A DNA stretch of 64,000 bases from Algoriella xinjiangensis. Its GTDB lineage: Bacteria; Bacteroidota; Bacteroidia; Flavobacteriales; Weeksellaceae. The notes under the pieces are model-generated. The model had not been told where the DNA came from, searched no databases, and worked only from the letters and a program-made list of their open reading frames with translations. The position numbers and the translations under genes were made by a program. Below, in pieces: positions 53,262 to 62,452 of this stretch. Within the stretch, counting starts at the first letter, position 1; each line of letters begins with the position of its first letter. The DNA lies in contig NZ_FOUZ01000011.1 of the NCBI RefSeq assembly GCF_900115015.1, positions 62,001 to 126,000 of the forward strand. The letters are read 5' to 3'.

Positions 53262-54551
53262 ATGAGTACATCGCATAAAATAGCAATTATAGGCTTAGGG
53301 TATGTAGGATTGCCTTTAGCACGGTTATTTGCAACTAAATATCCTGTAGTAGGATTTGATATCAATCAACAACGAATTGAAGAACTAAATCAAGGTAAGG
53401 ATCACACTTTAGAAGTTGAAGACGATATTTTACAAGCTGTTTTGGTACAAGATAATCCTTTTACTACACCTACATTAGGATTGTATAATTCGTCAAATTT
53501 AGATGATATAAAAGAAGCGAATATTTATATTGTTACTGTGCCAACACCAGTGGACAAACATAATCGTCCAGATTTAACACCCTTATATAAATCTTCTGAA
53601 ACAGTAGGGAAAGTCTTATCAAAAGGAGATATTGTTATTTATGAATCAACAGTTTATCCAGGAGTTACGGAAGAAGAGTGTATTCCTGTATTAGAAAAAG
53701 TATCAGGGTTGAAATTTAACGTAGATTTCTTTGCGGGGTATTCACCAGAGCGTATCAACCCAGGAGATAAAGAACATACGGTAGAAAAAATACTAAAAGT
53801 AACTTCTGGTTCTACGCCAGAAATTGGCGTAATTGTAAATGACATTTATAGATCTGTTATTACTGCTGGAACACATTTAGCGCCAACGATTAAAGTGGCA
53901 GAAGCGGCTAAAGTTATTGAGAATTCACAACGAGACATCAACATTGCATTTGTCAATGAGTTAGCAAAAATTTTCAATTTATTAGAGATTGATACGCATG
54001 CTGTTTTAGAAGCAGCAGGTACAAAATGGAATTTCTTACCCTTCAAACCAGGTTTAGTAGGAGGACACTGTATTGGTGTAGATCCATATTATTTAGCACA
54101 AAAAGCACAAGAGCACGGCTATCATCCAGAAATTATTTTAGCTGGTCGTCGTTTGAATGATTCTATGGGTGAATATGTTGCTTCGCAAGTCGTGAAAACA
54201 ATGATTAAGAAAAATATCAAAGTTAACGGCGCTAAAGTGTTGAACTTAGGAATTACATTCAAAGAAAACTGTCCCGATGTTCGTAATACAAAAGCAGTTG
54301 ATGTCATTCAAGCTTTACAAGATTATTCTTTAGAAGTAACTACATATGATCCTTGGGCAAATCCAGTAGAAGTGATGCATGAGTATGGAATGAATATTGT
54401 GAATGAAATTCCAGAACAAAAATATGATGCAATTATTTTAACTGTAGCACACAATGATTTTATAGGAATAGATTTGAACAACTATCTTAAAGATAGTGGT
54501 GTTATCTATGATGTAAAAGGTATTTTAGAAGAATGCGATAATAGATTGTAA
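53262..54551 (+). CDS. nucleotide-sugar 6-dehydrogenase, copy 2 (WbpA/TviB group)
   Basis: 429 residues, paralogue of the gene at 48456. [10 protein letters not shown] at 11-20 and the Cys nucleophile in [17 protein letters not shown] near residue 270. This copy has the canonical DPYY. It pairs with the WbpP/TviC-like epimerase upstream, as in Vi-antigen type gene sets, and should oxidise UDP-HexNAc at C6. Protein identity with copy 1 is high, and an 80-residue stretch is identical, but the codons differ at many synonymous places. A 132-base AT-rich gap follows with no terminator I could see. Confidence 0.88.
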   Translation: MSTSHKIAIIGLGYVGLPLARLFATKYPVVGFDINQQRIEELNQGKDHTLEVEDDILQAVLVQDNPFTTPTLGLYNSSNLDDIKEANIYIVTVPTPVDKHNRPDLTPLYKSSETVGKVLSKGDIVIYESTVYPGVTEEECIPVLEKVSGLKFNVDFFAGYSPERINPGDKEHTVEKILKVTSGSTPEIGVIVNDIYRSVITAGTHLAPTIKVAEAAKVIENSQRDINIAFVNELAKIFNLLEIDTHAVLEAAGTKWNFLPFKPGLVGGHCIGVDPYYLAQKAQEHGYHPEIILAGRRLNDSMGEYVASQVVKTMIKKNIKVNGAKVLNLGITFKENCPDVRNTKAVDVIQALQDYSLEVTTYDPWANPVEVMHEYGMNIVNEIPEQKYDAIILTVAHNDFIGIDLNNYLKDSGVIYDVKGILEECDNRL

Positions 54552-54683
54552 AAATAACGTAAATAAATAGTAGTTTTTTATTTGGCTATAATTATAAATC
54601 ATCCGAATGCATCACAAGAAAATAAGTACAACATAAAAAATTTACCAATATGACTAATTTAGAAATTATTTAACAAGCTTAGT

Positions 54684-55844
54684 GTGATTTATTTTATAAT
54701 ATTTATTGTTTCTATATTACTTTTTCTAAAGTATATGAACTCTGCCAAAAAAAATGAAGGGAAATACTTTTATTATCTCTTCATGGTTTTTTTAGTGTTA
54801 GTTTGTACATTCAGATATAGAGTAGGTGGAGATTCATTGCATTATCACGATATTTTTGATAGTTATCCCTACTTTTCTGAATTATCTTCATACGATTTTA
54901 AAAATTCACAATATAATTTTGGTTGGATTATCTTTAATGCAGTTATAAAATCTATTTGTGATAGTTTTTATTTCTTTCAATTTGTCCACGCTTTAATAAT
55001 TAATACAACGATTTTTTATTTTATAAAGAAATATGCAATTAATAAATTCTTAACTATTATTTTTTATCTGTTTTTTAATTTTCTATATTTTAACATGGAA
55101 GTTTTAAGAGAATCTTTGGCAGTTTCTTTTTTTTTACTTTCAATACCTTATTTATTAAATAAAAAATGGTTAGCATATTATTTATTGTGCATTCTAGCAT
55201 ATTCATTTCATAGTTCTGCACTTATTCTTTTTGTTTTACCTTTATTTGCAATTGAAATGAAAATGAAATATCAAATTAGTATACTTGTTTTACTTACTTT
55301 GTTAATAAATTTCATACCAATAGGAGATTTAATAAGTAACTACTTAGGTTTTTTATCCATAACTCAAGTTGCATCAAGGAATTATTTAAATCTAGAAATA
55401 AACTTTATAGGTATTTTAGCTCAAATTCTAAAAATTATACCGATACTATTCATATACATTATTTATAAGAGAAAAAAACTAAACCATGAGTTTGCTATAT
55501 TTGTCATGCCATATTTGGTTTTAGGTATTCTTTCAGCTTTTATTCCTGGTGTTTATCGGTTTCTTAACTATTTGACAATTCCGATTCTTATTTTTGCTGT
55601 TGATTTGTTTTATTTTTTATTACGTAGAAAACATAAATATATATTTAGCTATTATAAAATAGCAGGTAGTTTATGTATACTTATTCTGATGCAATTACAA
55701 TATTTTACTAGGGATATGACTAAATTTTCGCAGGTAAACAGTGTTTTTTTTAATATATATACTCCATATCATTCAATTTTAGATGAAAAGAAAGACCCTA
55801 TACGGGAAAAAATATTTTATAACTCTATGAATATTGATAACTAA
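54684..55844 (+). CDS. EpsG/Wzy-type polysaccharide polymerase (candidate)
   Basis: 386 residues, starting at GTG; the first internal ATG is inside the first helix. About nine to ten hydrophobic helices with FRYRVGGDSLHYHDIF (about 39-54), an Arg/Asp-bearing loop typical of EpsG-family proteins, and VLRESLAVSFFLLSIPY. Members polymerise repeat units of capsular or exopolysaccharides in the inner membrane. It is much more AT-rich than the upstream sugar genes, as usual for wzy. The next gene overlaps its stop by one base. Only topology and these loops support the call. Confidence 0.75.
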   Translation: MIYFIIFIVSILLFLKYMNSAKKNEGKYFYYLFMVFLVLVCTFRYRVGGDSLHYHDIFDSYPYFSELSSYDFKNSQYNFGWIIFNAVIKSICDSFYFFQFVHALIINTTIFYFIKKYAINKFLTIIFYLFFNFLYFNMEVLRESLAVSFFLLSIPYLLNKKWLAYYLLCILAYSFHSSALILFVLPLFAIEMKMKYQISILVLLTLLINFIPIGDLISNYLGFLSITQVASRNYLNLEINFIGILAQILKIIPILFIYIIYKRKKLNHEFAIFVMPYLVLGILSAFIPGVYRFLNYLTIPILIFAVDLFYFLLRRKHKYIFSYYKIAGSLCILILMQLQYFTRDMTKFSQVNSVFFNIYTPYHSILDEKKDPIREKIFYNSMNIDN

Positions 55845-56746
55845 TGAAAGAAATTTTATTCTTAGGAGTAACACAATTTGTAGACCAGCATATAAAATAC
55901 GTAGATGTTAATAATTTATATAAGCCTATACCTAAAATATTAAAACCAATTCGAAAAATCTTTTTTGATTTCAATTTACCTTTTAAAAGTATTTGGGTAA
56001 ATAAGAATCTTTATAATGATATTCAAAATCATAAAACAATTATTCTTTCTGCAACACAGTATAATCAAAGAGTTTCTAAAATAATAGATACTTATCATTT
56101 TAAAGATAAACGGTTTATTTTTTGGTACTGGAACCCCGTTGATAAAATTGCTTTACCCAAAACAATTTCTAAAAACTGGGAAGTTTGGGCATTTGATAAG
56201 AAAGACTGTGAACGTTATAATTTGTGTTATAATAATACCTATTATTTTAATGAATTTGTACAACCAGCACTAAAATCAGTACTAAAACAGGATATTTTAT
56301 TTGTAGGGCAGGATAAAGATAGATTAGGGACATTAATTAATCTGTCAAAGGAATTTAAACAATACCAGCTTTCATATTATTTTCATATTGTAAAAGATCA
56401 AACTTCAAAAGTGAAATATGATTATAAAGAAAAAATAAGTTATCAAACAATTTTAGACTTAATTCAATCAAGTCGTGTTTTATTAGATATTGTGCAGGAA
56501 GGCCAGACAGGCTTAACCCAAAGAATAATGGAAGGCTTATTCTTTGGAAAAAAAATTATTACGAATAATAAAGAAATTGTTCGGTACAATTTTTATGACC
56601 CCAAAAATATTTTCATATTGGATGTAGATTCTATTGAAAATCTTCAACAATTTATGGCTGAAAGTTATCATCCTGTAAGTTGCGATATTATAAATGAATA
56701 TACTATATCTAGTTGGCTGCTTAATTTTAATGTAAATAATGAATAA
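55844..56746 (+). CDS. glycosyltransferase-like protein, unusual (RfaS/CgeB-like)
   Basis: 300 residues, soluble. The C-terminal half holds LLDIVQEGQTGLTQRIMEGL and FFGKKIITNNKEIVRYNFYD (about 212-250), the pattern of a GT-B nucleotide-binding domain, with a Glu-rich helix and GKK-IIT segment as in RfaS/CgeB-like proteins. The N-terminal half (FKSIWVNKNLYNDIQN) is not one I know. Probably a transferase adding a sugar to the lipid-linked unit. It is flanked by the polymerase (one-base overlap) and the flippase (8-base overlap). Donor unknown. Confidence 0.65.
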   Translation: MKEILFLGVTQFVDQHIKYVDVNNLYKPIPKILKPIRKIFFDFNLPFKSIWVNKNLYNDIQNHKTIILSATQYNQRVSKIIDTYHFKDKRFIFWYWNPVDKIALPKTISKNWEVWAFDKKDCERYNLCYNNTYYFNEFVQPALKSVLKQDILFVGQDKDRLGTLINLSKEFKQYQLSYYFHIVKDQTSKVKYDYKEKISYQTILDLIQSSRVLLDIVQEGQTGLTQRIMEGLFFGKKIITNNKEIVRYNFYDPKNIFILDVDSIENLQQFMAESYHPVSCDIINEYTISSWLLNFNVNNE

Positions 56747-58154
56747 ATCGATTTTAAATAATTTATCTTTTTCTTTTGTTGCTCAGATTTTATCAGTTAT
56801 CGTAAGTTTAATATTTTCTTTGGGAATTACAAAAGTACTTGATGTTGAAAACTACGGATATTGGCAATTATTTATTTTATACTCCAATTATGCCGGTTTT
56901 TTTCATCTTGGTATTTGTGATGGATTGTATTTGAAGCTGGGAGGGCGAAAATTGGAACGTATTAATCAATTTAATTTTACCAATCAGCTTTCATTTTTTT
57001 TAATTTTCGAGATTCTTGTTTCTATTTTATTTTTATTAGGATTATTCGTCACTACAGCTGATCCTATTAAATTTCATCTTCTGCTATTTATTGTTCCCTA
57101 TATTATTATTGCCAATGTACAGACTTATCTATCATATGTGCTTTTAGCAACTAATAAAATAGAAGTATATTCTAAATCTGTTTTTATAGAAAAGATATTT
57201 ATTATTGTAATATTAATTCTTCTATTTTTTCTAAAAAAAATAGAAGTTAATGTCTTGATTTATGTTTATTTATTAGCAAAAACCTTTTCGATTCTATATC
57301 TGGTCTTTCAAATCCGCTCTGTTGTAGAATCGAAAGGATTTTTAAACTATCGGGTAATAAACTTAAGAATGCTTTGGAAATATGCCCTAATAGGGATACC
57401 TTTAATGTTTTCAAATATTCTGAGTACTCTTCTGATAGGGAGTAATAGATTGTTGACTGAGAATAAATATGGAATTATTGCTTTTAGTAAACTCTCCTTC
57501 TCTATTTCTTTAGTTTTTTTATTTATTGTTTTTGTTTCTCAGCTTGGTATTGTATTGTTTCCTTTACTTCGACGAATGAATAATGAAAATCGAAAATTAG
57601 TTTTTTATTGGATAAACAATAATCTTACATTACTGTTTATTTTCTGCATGCTTTTTTATTACCCATTGGTAGAGTTTGTAAAATATTTTGTGCCTAACTA
57701 TTATGAAAGTACCAGATATTTAAGCTTGATGTTACCAATATGTATATTTGAAGGTAAGTTTCAGATTTTATATAATACAATGTATAAAGTATTGAAAAAA
57801 CAGAAAACAATATTTATACTTAATTTGCTGAGTCTTGTAATTTCTATTGCTCTAACATATACGGCATTATTTTGGTTTGATAGCATTATATTTTCCATAT
57901 ACACACTTGTCATTATTATTGTTTTACGTTCAATATTAAGTGAAATTATGTTATATAGATTTTTAAAAATGAATAAATATAACCTAATTGGAGAAGCACT
58001 TGTTATGACATTGTTTTTTATCATTATTAATCTACAATGTACTTTCTGGATTAGTTTTATTTGCTATTTTAGTTTATTAGTTACATATATATTAGTTAAA
58101 TATTTCCGGAATGAAATTAATTTCAAATTTAATCCTATTAATTCGAAAAATTAA
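56739..58154 (+). CDS. oligosaccharide flippase (Wzx-like), second locus
   Basis: 471 residues with about twelve to fourteen membrane helices. MNKSILNNLSFSFVAQILSV at the N-terminus, then ITKVLDVENYGYWQLFILY and GLYLKLGGRKLERINQFN, are typical of polysaccharide transporters of the MATE/PST superfamily. It should move the lipid-linked unit made by this locus. It differs clearly from the first-locus flippase, so the two loci have independent translocation machinery. A 98-base gap follows, AT-rich, with no hairpin that I could recognise. Confidence 0.85.
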   Translation: MNKSILNNLSFSFVAQILSVIVSLIFSLGITKVLDVENYGYWQLFILYSNYAGFFHLGICDGLYLKLGGRKLERINQFNFTNQLSFFLIFEILVSILFLLGLFVTTADPIKFHLLLFIVPYIIIANVQTYLSYVLLATNKIEVYSKSVFIEKIFIIVILILLFFLKKIEVNVLIYVYLLAKTFSILYLVFQIRSVVESKGFLNYRVINLRMLWKYALIGIPLMFSNILSTLLIGSNRLLTENKYGIIAFSKLSFSISLVFLFIVFVSQLGIVLFPLLRRMNNENRKLVFYWINNNLTLLFIFCMLFYYPLVEFVKYFVPNYYESTRYLSLMLPICIFEGKFQILYNTMYKVLKKQKTIFILNLLSLVISIALTYTALFWFDSIIFSIYTLVIIIVLRSILSEIMLYRFLKMNKYNLIGEALVMTLFFIIINLQCTFWISFICYFSLLVTYILVKYFRNEINFKFNPINSKN

Positions 58155-58252
58155 TAAATTTTGAGAGGAGATCAACGAATCTTATAAAGCTACTTGATTT
58201 TATGTATGATAATAAAAGAGTGAGAACATATGAAAAATAGAATACATTTATT

Positions 58253-59332
58253 ATGAAAAAGATATTATTGGTTTCTCCATTACCACCTCCTGTGGGAGGA
58301 ATAGCGAGTTGGACGGTAAATATGCTTGACTATTTTAAAAATTATTCTAATAAAAACTATATATTAGAACATCTTAATAATGCAATGCAATTAAGAAATA
58401 TAACTTCTACCTCAAAACTATTGCGTGTATATTTTGGTATAATTAATTTTCTATTTTTTTACGTAAAGTTGTTTAAAAAAATTTTACATAAACCAGATTT
58501 ATGCCATTTCACTTCAAGTGCTTCGTTAGGATTATTTAAGGATATTTTTTTCATATTGACATGCAGACTTTTTAATATAGAAACAATAATTCATTATAGA
58601 TTTGGACGCATACCCGAACTTTATGAGAGCAAAAATTGGGAATGGAAACTTTTAATATTTGTGAATAAAATCAGCACATTTGTTATTGTACTGGATCAAA
58701 AAAGTTTAGATATTCTCAATAAATATCATAAATATGTTTTTTTAATTGAGAATCCTGTTGCACCTCAATTAATTGAATTTAAGAAAGGAGCGGAAAAGCG
58801 AGAAGAGAATTCAATCGTTTTTGTTGGTCATGTTACTAAACAAAAAGGAATTTATGAACTTTTTGAAGCGACAAAGAATTTAGACAGTAAATATAAGCTT
58901 GAAATTGTTGGTCCTTATGAGGAAAATGTAAAACAAGATTTATTGGAAATGTTTGGGCATGAAGAATTAGTTTTTTGTGGTCCTTTATCAAAAGAAATTG
59001 TGTATGAAAAAATGATTAATTCAAAACTTTTGATTCTTCCTTCATATACAGAAGGGTTTCCAAATGTAATTATTGAAGGAATGGCTTTGGGTTGTAGTAT
59101 TATTGCAACAGATGTAGGAGCTATTCCAGATATGTTGGGTGGAGATAGGGGAGTCGTAATTGAACCTCGAAATGTAGATCAATTAAGAGAAGCAATTCAG
59201 AATCTATTATTGAATGAATCTATTAGAACAGAGATTAGCTTAAATGCTGAATCATATGCACTCGAAAACTATACAATTGAAAATATCGTTAAAAAATTAG
59301 AATTTATTTGGACTTATGAAAATTCAAAATAA
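58253..59332 (+). CDS. glycosyltransferase, GT4 family
   Basis: 359 residues. N-terminal loop SPLPPPVGGIASWTVNML (8-25) is typical of GT4 acceptor domains; then IVFVGHVTKQKGIYEL and the donor site SYTEGFPNVIIEGMALGCSI with the E-x7-E pair (EGFPNVIIE). This is a retaining GT-B enzyme for the repeat unit; donor and acceptor not known. Its end overlaps the capE start by 17 bases, a long overlap that also marks the visible change in base composition. Confidence 0.88.
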   Translation: MKKILLVSPLPPPVGGIASWTVNMLDYFKNYSNKNYILEHLNNAMQLRNITSTSKLLRVYFGIINFLFFYVKLFKKILHKPDLCHFTSSASLGLFKDIFFILTCRLFNIETIIHYRFGRIPELYESKNWEWKLLIFVNKISTFVIVLDQKSLDILNKYHKYVFLIENPVAPQLIEFKKGAEKREENSIVFVGHVTKQKGIYELFEATKNLDSKYKLEIVGPYEENVKQDLLEMFGHEELVFCGPLSKEIVYEKMINSKLLILPSYTEGFPNVIIEGMALGCSIIATDVGAIPDMLGGDRGVVIEPRNVDQLREAIQNLLLNESIRTEISLNAESYALENYTIENIVKKLEFIWTYENSK

Positions 59333-60350
59333 AACCCTTTTAATAACAGGTGGAACAGGCTCTTTCGGAACAGCTGTTCTCAACCGTTTTTTACAAACTG
59401 ATCACTTCAAAGAAATCCGTATTTTTTCTCGTGATGAGAAAAAGCAGGATGACATGAGAAATCTTTATAAAAATGATAAAATCAAATACTATATCGGAGA
59501 TGTAAGAGATTTTTCAAGTGTAGAACCGGCAACGAGAGGGGTCGATTATATCTTTCATGCAGCAGCTTTAAAACAGGTTCCGTCATGCGAGTTTTTCCCA
59601 ATGCAGGCAGTGAAAACCAATGTTGAAGGAACACAGAATGTTATCCGTGCAGCGGCAGTCAATAAAGTACAAAAAGTTATTTGTTTGTCTACAGATAAAG
59701 CAGCATATCCAATCAATGCAATGGGAATCTCCAAAGCAATGATGGAAAAAGTAGCGGTTGCTGAAGCAAGAAATCTTACAGATACTGTAGTTTGTCTTAC
59801 GCGTTACGGAAATGTAATGGCTTCCAGAGGGTCTGTTATTCCATTGTTTTTAAATCAGATTCAAAAAGGAGAACCGATTACAATAACTGACCCCAATATG
59901 TCAAGATTTTTCATGTCATTGGATGATGCGGTAGATTTGGTATTATTCGCGTTTGAAAATGCAAATCCAGGAGATTTATTTGTGAACAAAGCTCCTGCGG
60001 GAAGCATAGGTGATTTAGCGCAAGCTTTAATTGAACTGACGGGTAAAGAAGTGCCTGTGAAAGTAATAGGAACCCGTCACGGAGAAAAATTGTATGAAAC
60101 ATTATGTACCCGAGAAGAAATGATCAAAGCAGAGGATATGGGAGATTTCTTTCGTGTTCCTGCAGATAACCGTGATTTGAACTATGCAAAATACTTCTCA
60201 GAAGGAGAAGAAGATGTTTCAAAAATTGAAGATTACCATTCGCATAATACTGAACAACAAGGAGTAGAAGGCTTGAAAAAACTGATCTCTACTTTACCCC
60301 TTATCCGTAAAGAAGTTTTCGGGGAAGATGTAACGCAATATCCTTATTAG
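59316..60350 (+). CDS. capE: UDP-N-acetylglucosamine 4,6-dehydratase/5-epimerase (CapE/FnlA/WbjB)
   Basis: 344 residues. ITGGTGSFGTAVLNRFL (about 10-26) is the NADP-binding loop; STDKAAYPINAMGISK replaces the usual YxxxK Tyr by Met, as is normal in CapE/FlaA1-type dehydratases. YGNVMASRGSVIPLF follows. CapE/FnlA is the first step to UDP-N-acetyl-L-fucosamine, and the gene order capE-(cupin)-capF-(S23)-capG confirms it. The region is visibly less AT-rich than the genes before it, suggesting acquisition as a cassette. Confidence 0.92.
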   Translation: MKIQNKTLLITGGTGSFGTAVLNRFLQTDHFKEIRIFSRDEKKQDDMRNLYKNDKIKYYIGDVRDFSSVEPATRGVDYIFHAAALKQVPSCEFFPMQAVKTNVEGTQNVIRAAAVNKVQKVICLSTDKAAYPINAMGISKAMMEKVAVAEARNLTDTVVCLTRYGNVMASRGSVIPLFLNQIQKGEPITITDPNMSRFFMSLDDAVDLVLFAFENANPGDLFVNKAPAGSIGDLAQALIELTGKEVPVKVIGTRHGEKLYETLCTREEMIKAEDMGDFFRVPADNRDLNYAKYFSEGEEDVSKIEDYHSHNTEQQGVEGLKKLISTLPLIRKEVFGEDVTQYPY

Positions 60351-60367
60351 AAGGCAAAAGTAAAAAG
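60351..60367 (+). repeat. polypurine repeat copy 1 (AAGGCAAAAGTAAAAAG)
   Basis: First of three related A/G-rich tracts in this cassette (others at 61999-62021 and, inverted, at 62410-62437). It continues as GGTAAAAGAGGTAAAAAC, which overlaps the annotated start of the cupin gene. Confidence 0.6.
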
Positions 60368-60374
60368 AACTAAG

Positions 60375-60809
60375 TTGAAGGTAAAAGAGGTAAAAACTAA
60401 TTGTATGTTACTAGTAGGAAAGAAACATCAGGATGAAAGAGGAATCATTACTTATAATAATGATTTTGATGCTTCGCAGATCAAAAGAATGTATACCATT
60501 GAAAATCATTCAACGGATTTTATCCGCGGTTGGCAGGGACATAAAGTTGAGCAAAGATGGTTTGCTTGTATGAAAGGGTCTTTTGATATTTCTGTGATTG
60601 TGGTAGATAATTTCACAAATCCTTCAAAAGATTTAATAATTCAGAAATATCTTTTAACAGATGATATTTTAACTTACCTCCATATTCCGTCGGGTTGTAT
60701 TACAGCAATTCAGGCGAAAGAAGAAGGAAGCAAATTATTAGTTCTTGCCGATTACGGATTGGGAGAGATTGATGATGAATACAGATACAGTCTGGATTAT
60801 TTTAACTAA
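60375..60809 (+). CDS. WxcM/FdtA-like cupin protein (sugar isomerase/epimerase-like)
   Basis: 144 residues from the TTG at 60375; a start at the ATG 60405 (MLLVGKKHQDERG) gives 134 residues and is just as possible. DERGIITYNNDFD, IRGWQGHKVEQRWFACMKGSF, VVDNFTNPSKDL and HIPSGCITAIQA mark a cupin related to FdtA/WxcM-type ketoisomerases. Such genes often sit between capE and capF homologues; the exact reaction is not certain. Its first codons (LKVKEVKTN) are encoded in repeat-like sequence, so the 5' end may have been remodelled by the repeat. Confidence 0.75.
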   Translation: MKVKEVKTNCMLLVGKKHQDERGIITYNNDFDASQIKRMYTIENHSTDFIRGWQGHKVEQRWFACMKGSFDISVIVVDNFTNPSKDLIIQKYLLTDDILTYLHIPSGCITAIQAKEEGSKLLVLADYGLGEIDDEYRYSLDYFN

Positions 60810-60873
60810 ATAAAAAATTTAAAAGTTGGTCAATAGAAAGTTTATTAAACCGACTATAAAAATCACATATTAA

Positions 60874-61992
60874 ATGAAAAAAATCGGAATTACCGGTCAG
60901 AATGGTTTTGTTGGAAAACATTTGTATAACACTTTAGGATTATTTCCTGAGGAATTTCAAAGAGTTGATTTTAAGAAAGAATATTTTGAAAACGAAAACC
61001 AATTAGACCAATTTGTTGTTGAATGTGATGTTATCATCCATTTAGCAGCAATGAATCGTCATGAGAATGAACAATTTATCTATGAAACGAATGTAGGCTT
61101 AGCCCAAAAATTAGTCGATTCTCTGAAAAGAACTAATTCAAAAACTCATGTGATGATTTCCTCTTCGACTCAGGAAGAAAGAGATAATCTGTATGGAAGG
61201 TCAAAAAGAGAAGGAAGACAAGCTTTAGCCAATTGGGCAGAAGAAAATGGAGGTAAAATGACAGGATTGATTATTCCGAATGTATTTGGAGTATTTGGGA
61301 GGCCTTTCTACAATTCATTTATTGCTACATTTTGCCATCAGTTAACACATGGCGAAACTCCAACGATTGCTAATGATGGTGAAGTGAAATTGATTTACGT
61401 TCAGGAATTGGTTGATACTATTATTAATGAAATCAAAGAAGGTAACAGTAAAGCAGAATTCTTTATCGAACCTACTGCTACCAAAAAGGTTTCAGAAGTT
61501 TTATCATTATTGAATGACTATAAAACAAAATATTTCGACGGCGGAGAAATTCCTGCGATCAATGATTCTTTTGAACATAATTTATTCAACACTTATCGTT
61601 CATACATCGATTACAAAACGCATTATCCTGTAAAGTTTATTCAACATAAAGACCCTCGTGGAGCTTTTGTTGAAGTCATTCGTTTAGGGATTGGCGGTCA
61701 ATGTTCATTTTCAACTACAGTGCCGGGAATTACCAGAGGAAATCATTATCACACAAGAAAGATTGAGCGTTTTGCGGTGATTAAAGGAAAAGCTTTAATC
61801 CAACTGAGAAAAATTGATACCGATGAAGTATTAGATTTTTATTTAGATGGAAACGAACCTGCGTATGTAGATATGCCGATTTGGTACACACACAACATCA
61901 AAAATATAGGAGACGAAGAATTATATACCATTTTCTGGATCAATGAAGCATTCAACCCGGAAGATGCAGATACTTATTTTCTGGAAGTTTAA
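60874..61992 (+). CDS. capF: UDP-L-FucNAc synthesis reductase/epimerase (CapF/FnlB/WbjC)
   Basis: 372 residues in two parts: an N-terminal SDR (about 1-245; ITGQNGFVGKHLYNTL for NADPH, then SSSTQEERDNLYGRSKREG with the YxxxK-type YGRSK) and a C-terminal cupin (about 255-372; FIQHKDPRGAFVEVIRLG, FSTTVPGITRGNHYHTRKIE with likely metal-binding histidines). This two-domain form is unique to CapF/FnlB. It epimerises C3 and reduces C4 of the CapE product, giving UDP-N-acetyl-L-talosamine-type intermediates for CapG. Full length. Two inserted elements, a repeat and an S23 gene, separate it from capG. Confidence 0.92.
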   Translation: MKKIGITGQNGFVGKHLYNTLGLFPEEFQRVDFKKEYFENENQLDQFVVECDVIIHLAAMNRHENEQFIYETNVGLAQKLVDSLKRTNSKTHVMISSSTQEERDNLYGRSKREGRQALANWAEENGGKMTGLIIPNVFGVFGRPFYNSFIATFCHQLTHGETPTIANDGEVKLIYVQELVDTIINEIKEGNSKAEFFIEPTATKKVSEVLSLLNDYKTKYFDGGEIPAINDSFEHNLFNTYRSYIDYKTHYPVKFIQHKDPRGAFVEVIRLGIGGQCSFSTTVPGITRGNHYHTRKIERFAVIKGKALIQLRKIDTDEVLDFYLDGNEPAYVDMPIWYTHNIKNIGDEELYTIFWINEAFNPEDADTYFLEV

Positions 61993-61998
61993 AGAGGA

Positions 61999-62021
61999 AA
62001 GGCAAAAGGTAAAAGTAAAAA
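61999..62021 (+). repeat. polypurine repeat copy 2, left flank of the S23 gene
   Basis: AAGGCAAAAGGTAAAAGTAA continuing to 62021, similar to copies 1 and 3. It lies 7 bases after the capF stop and before the four-helix-bundle gene. Confidence 0.65.
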
Positions 62022-62054
62022 TGGAGCGTAAAAATTAAATAAGTATATTAAGTT

Positions 62055-62405
62055 ATGAAAGAAAATAATTTATTAGACAGAATTTTTAATTTTAGTGTAG
62101 ATACCTTAAAGTTCTTAAGGACATTGCCTTTAAACGATGAGTTGAAAGTTATTAAATATCAGTTAATAAAATCTTCTACATCTGTAGGTGCAAACTATGA
62201 GGAATCACAGGGAGCGTCATCAAAAGCAGATTTTAATAATAAAATCAGAATTGTACTGAGAGAAGCACGTGAATCAAATTATTGGCTAAGAATTATTAGT
62301 GCCTTAGACTATAAATCAGATAAATTGCAAACATTATTACAAGAAAGTAAAGAATTAAAAAATATATTTGGAGCAATTTTGTTAAAAGGAAATAAAGAGG
62401 GATAA
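62055..62405 (+). CDS. four-helix-bundle protein, S23/IVP family
   Basis: 116 residues, mostly helical. KSSTSVGANYEESQGASSKADF (about 36-57; key residues SVGANYEE and the KADF) is the signature of the S23 (23S rRNA intervening-sequence protein) family, preceded by FSVDTLKFLRTLP. These small helical-bundle proteins are encoded by 23S rRNA intervening sequences in some bacteria and also stand alone in many Bacteroidota; related proteins (Avd) assist diversity-generating retroelements. No RT or rRNA is here. The gene splits the capF-capG pair and is bracketed by inverted polypurine repeats. Confidence 0.85.
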   Translation: MKENNLLDRIFNFSVDTLKFLRTLPLNDELKVIKYQLIKSSTSVGANYEESQGASSKADFNNKIRIVLREARESNYWLRIISALDYKSDKLQTLLQESKELKNIFGAILLKGNKEG

Positions 62406-62409
62406 GTAT

Positions 62410-62437
62410 TTGCCTTTTTACCTTTTACTTTTGCCTT
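62410..62437 (-). repeat. polypurine repeat copy 3, inverted, right flank of the S23 gene
   Basis: On the minus strand it begins AAGGCAAAAGTAAAAGGTAA (from 62437), close to copies 1 and 2. With copy 2 it makes inverted flanks around the S23 gene. It starts 5 bases after the S23 stop and ends 15 bases before the capG start. Confidence 0.65.
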
Positions 62438-62452
62438 AATAAAAATCATACA

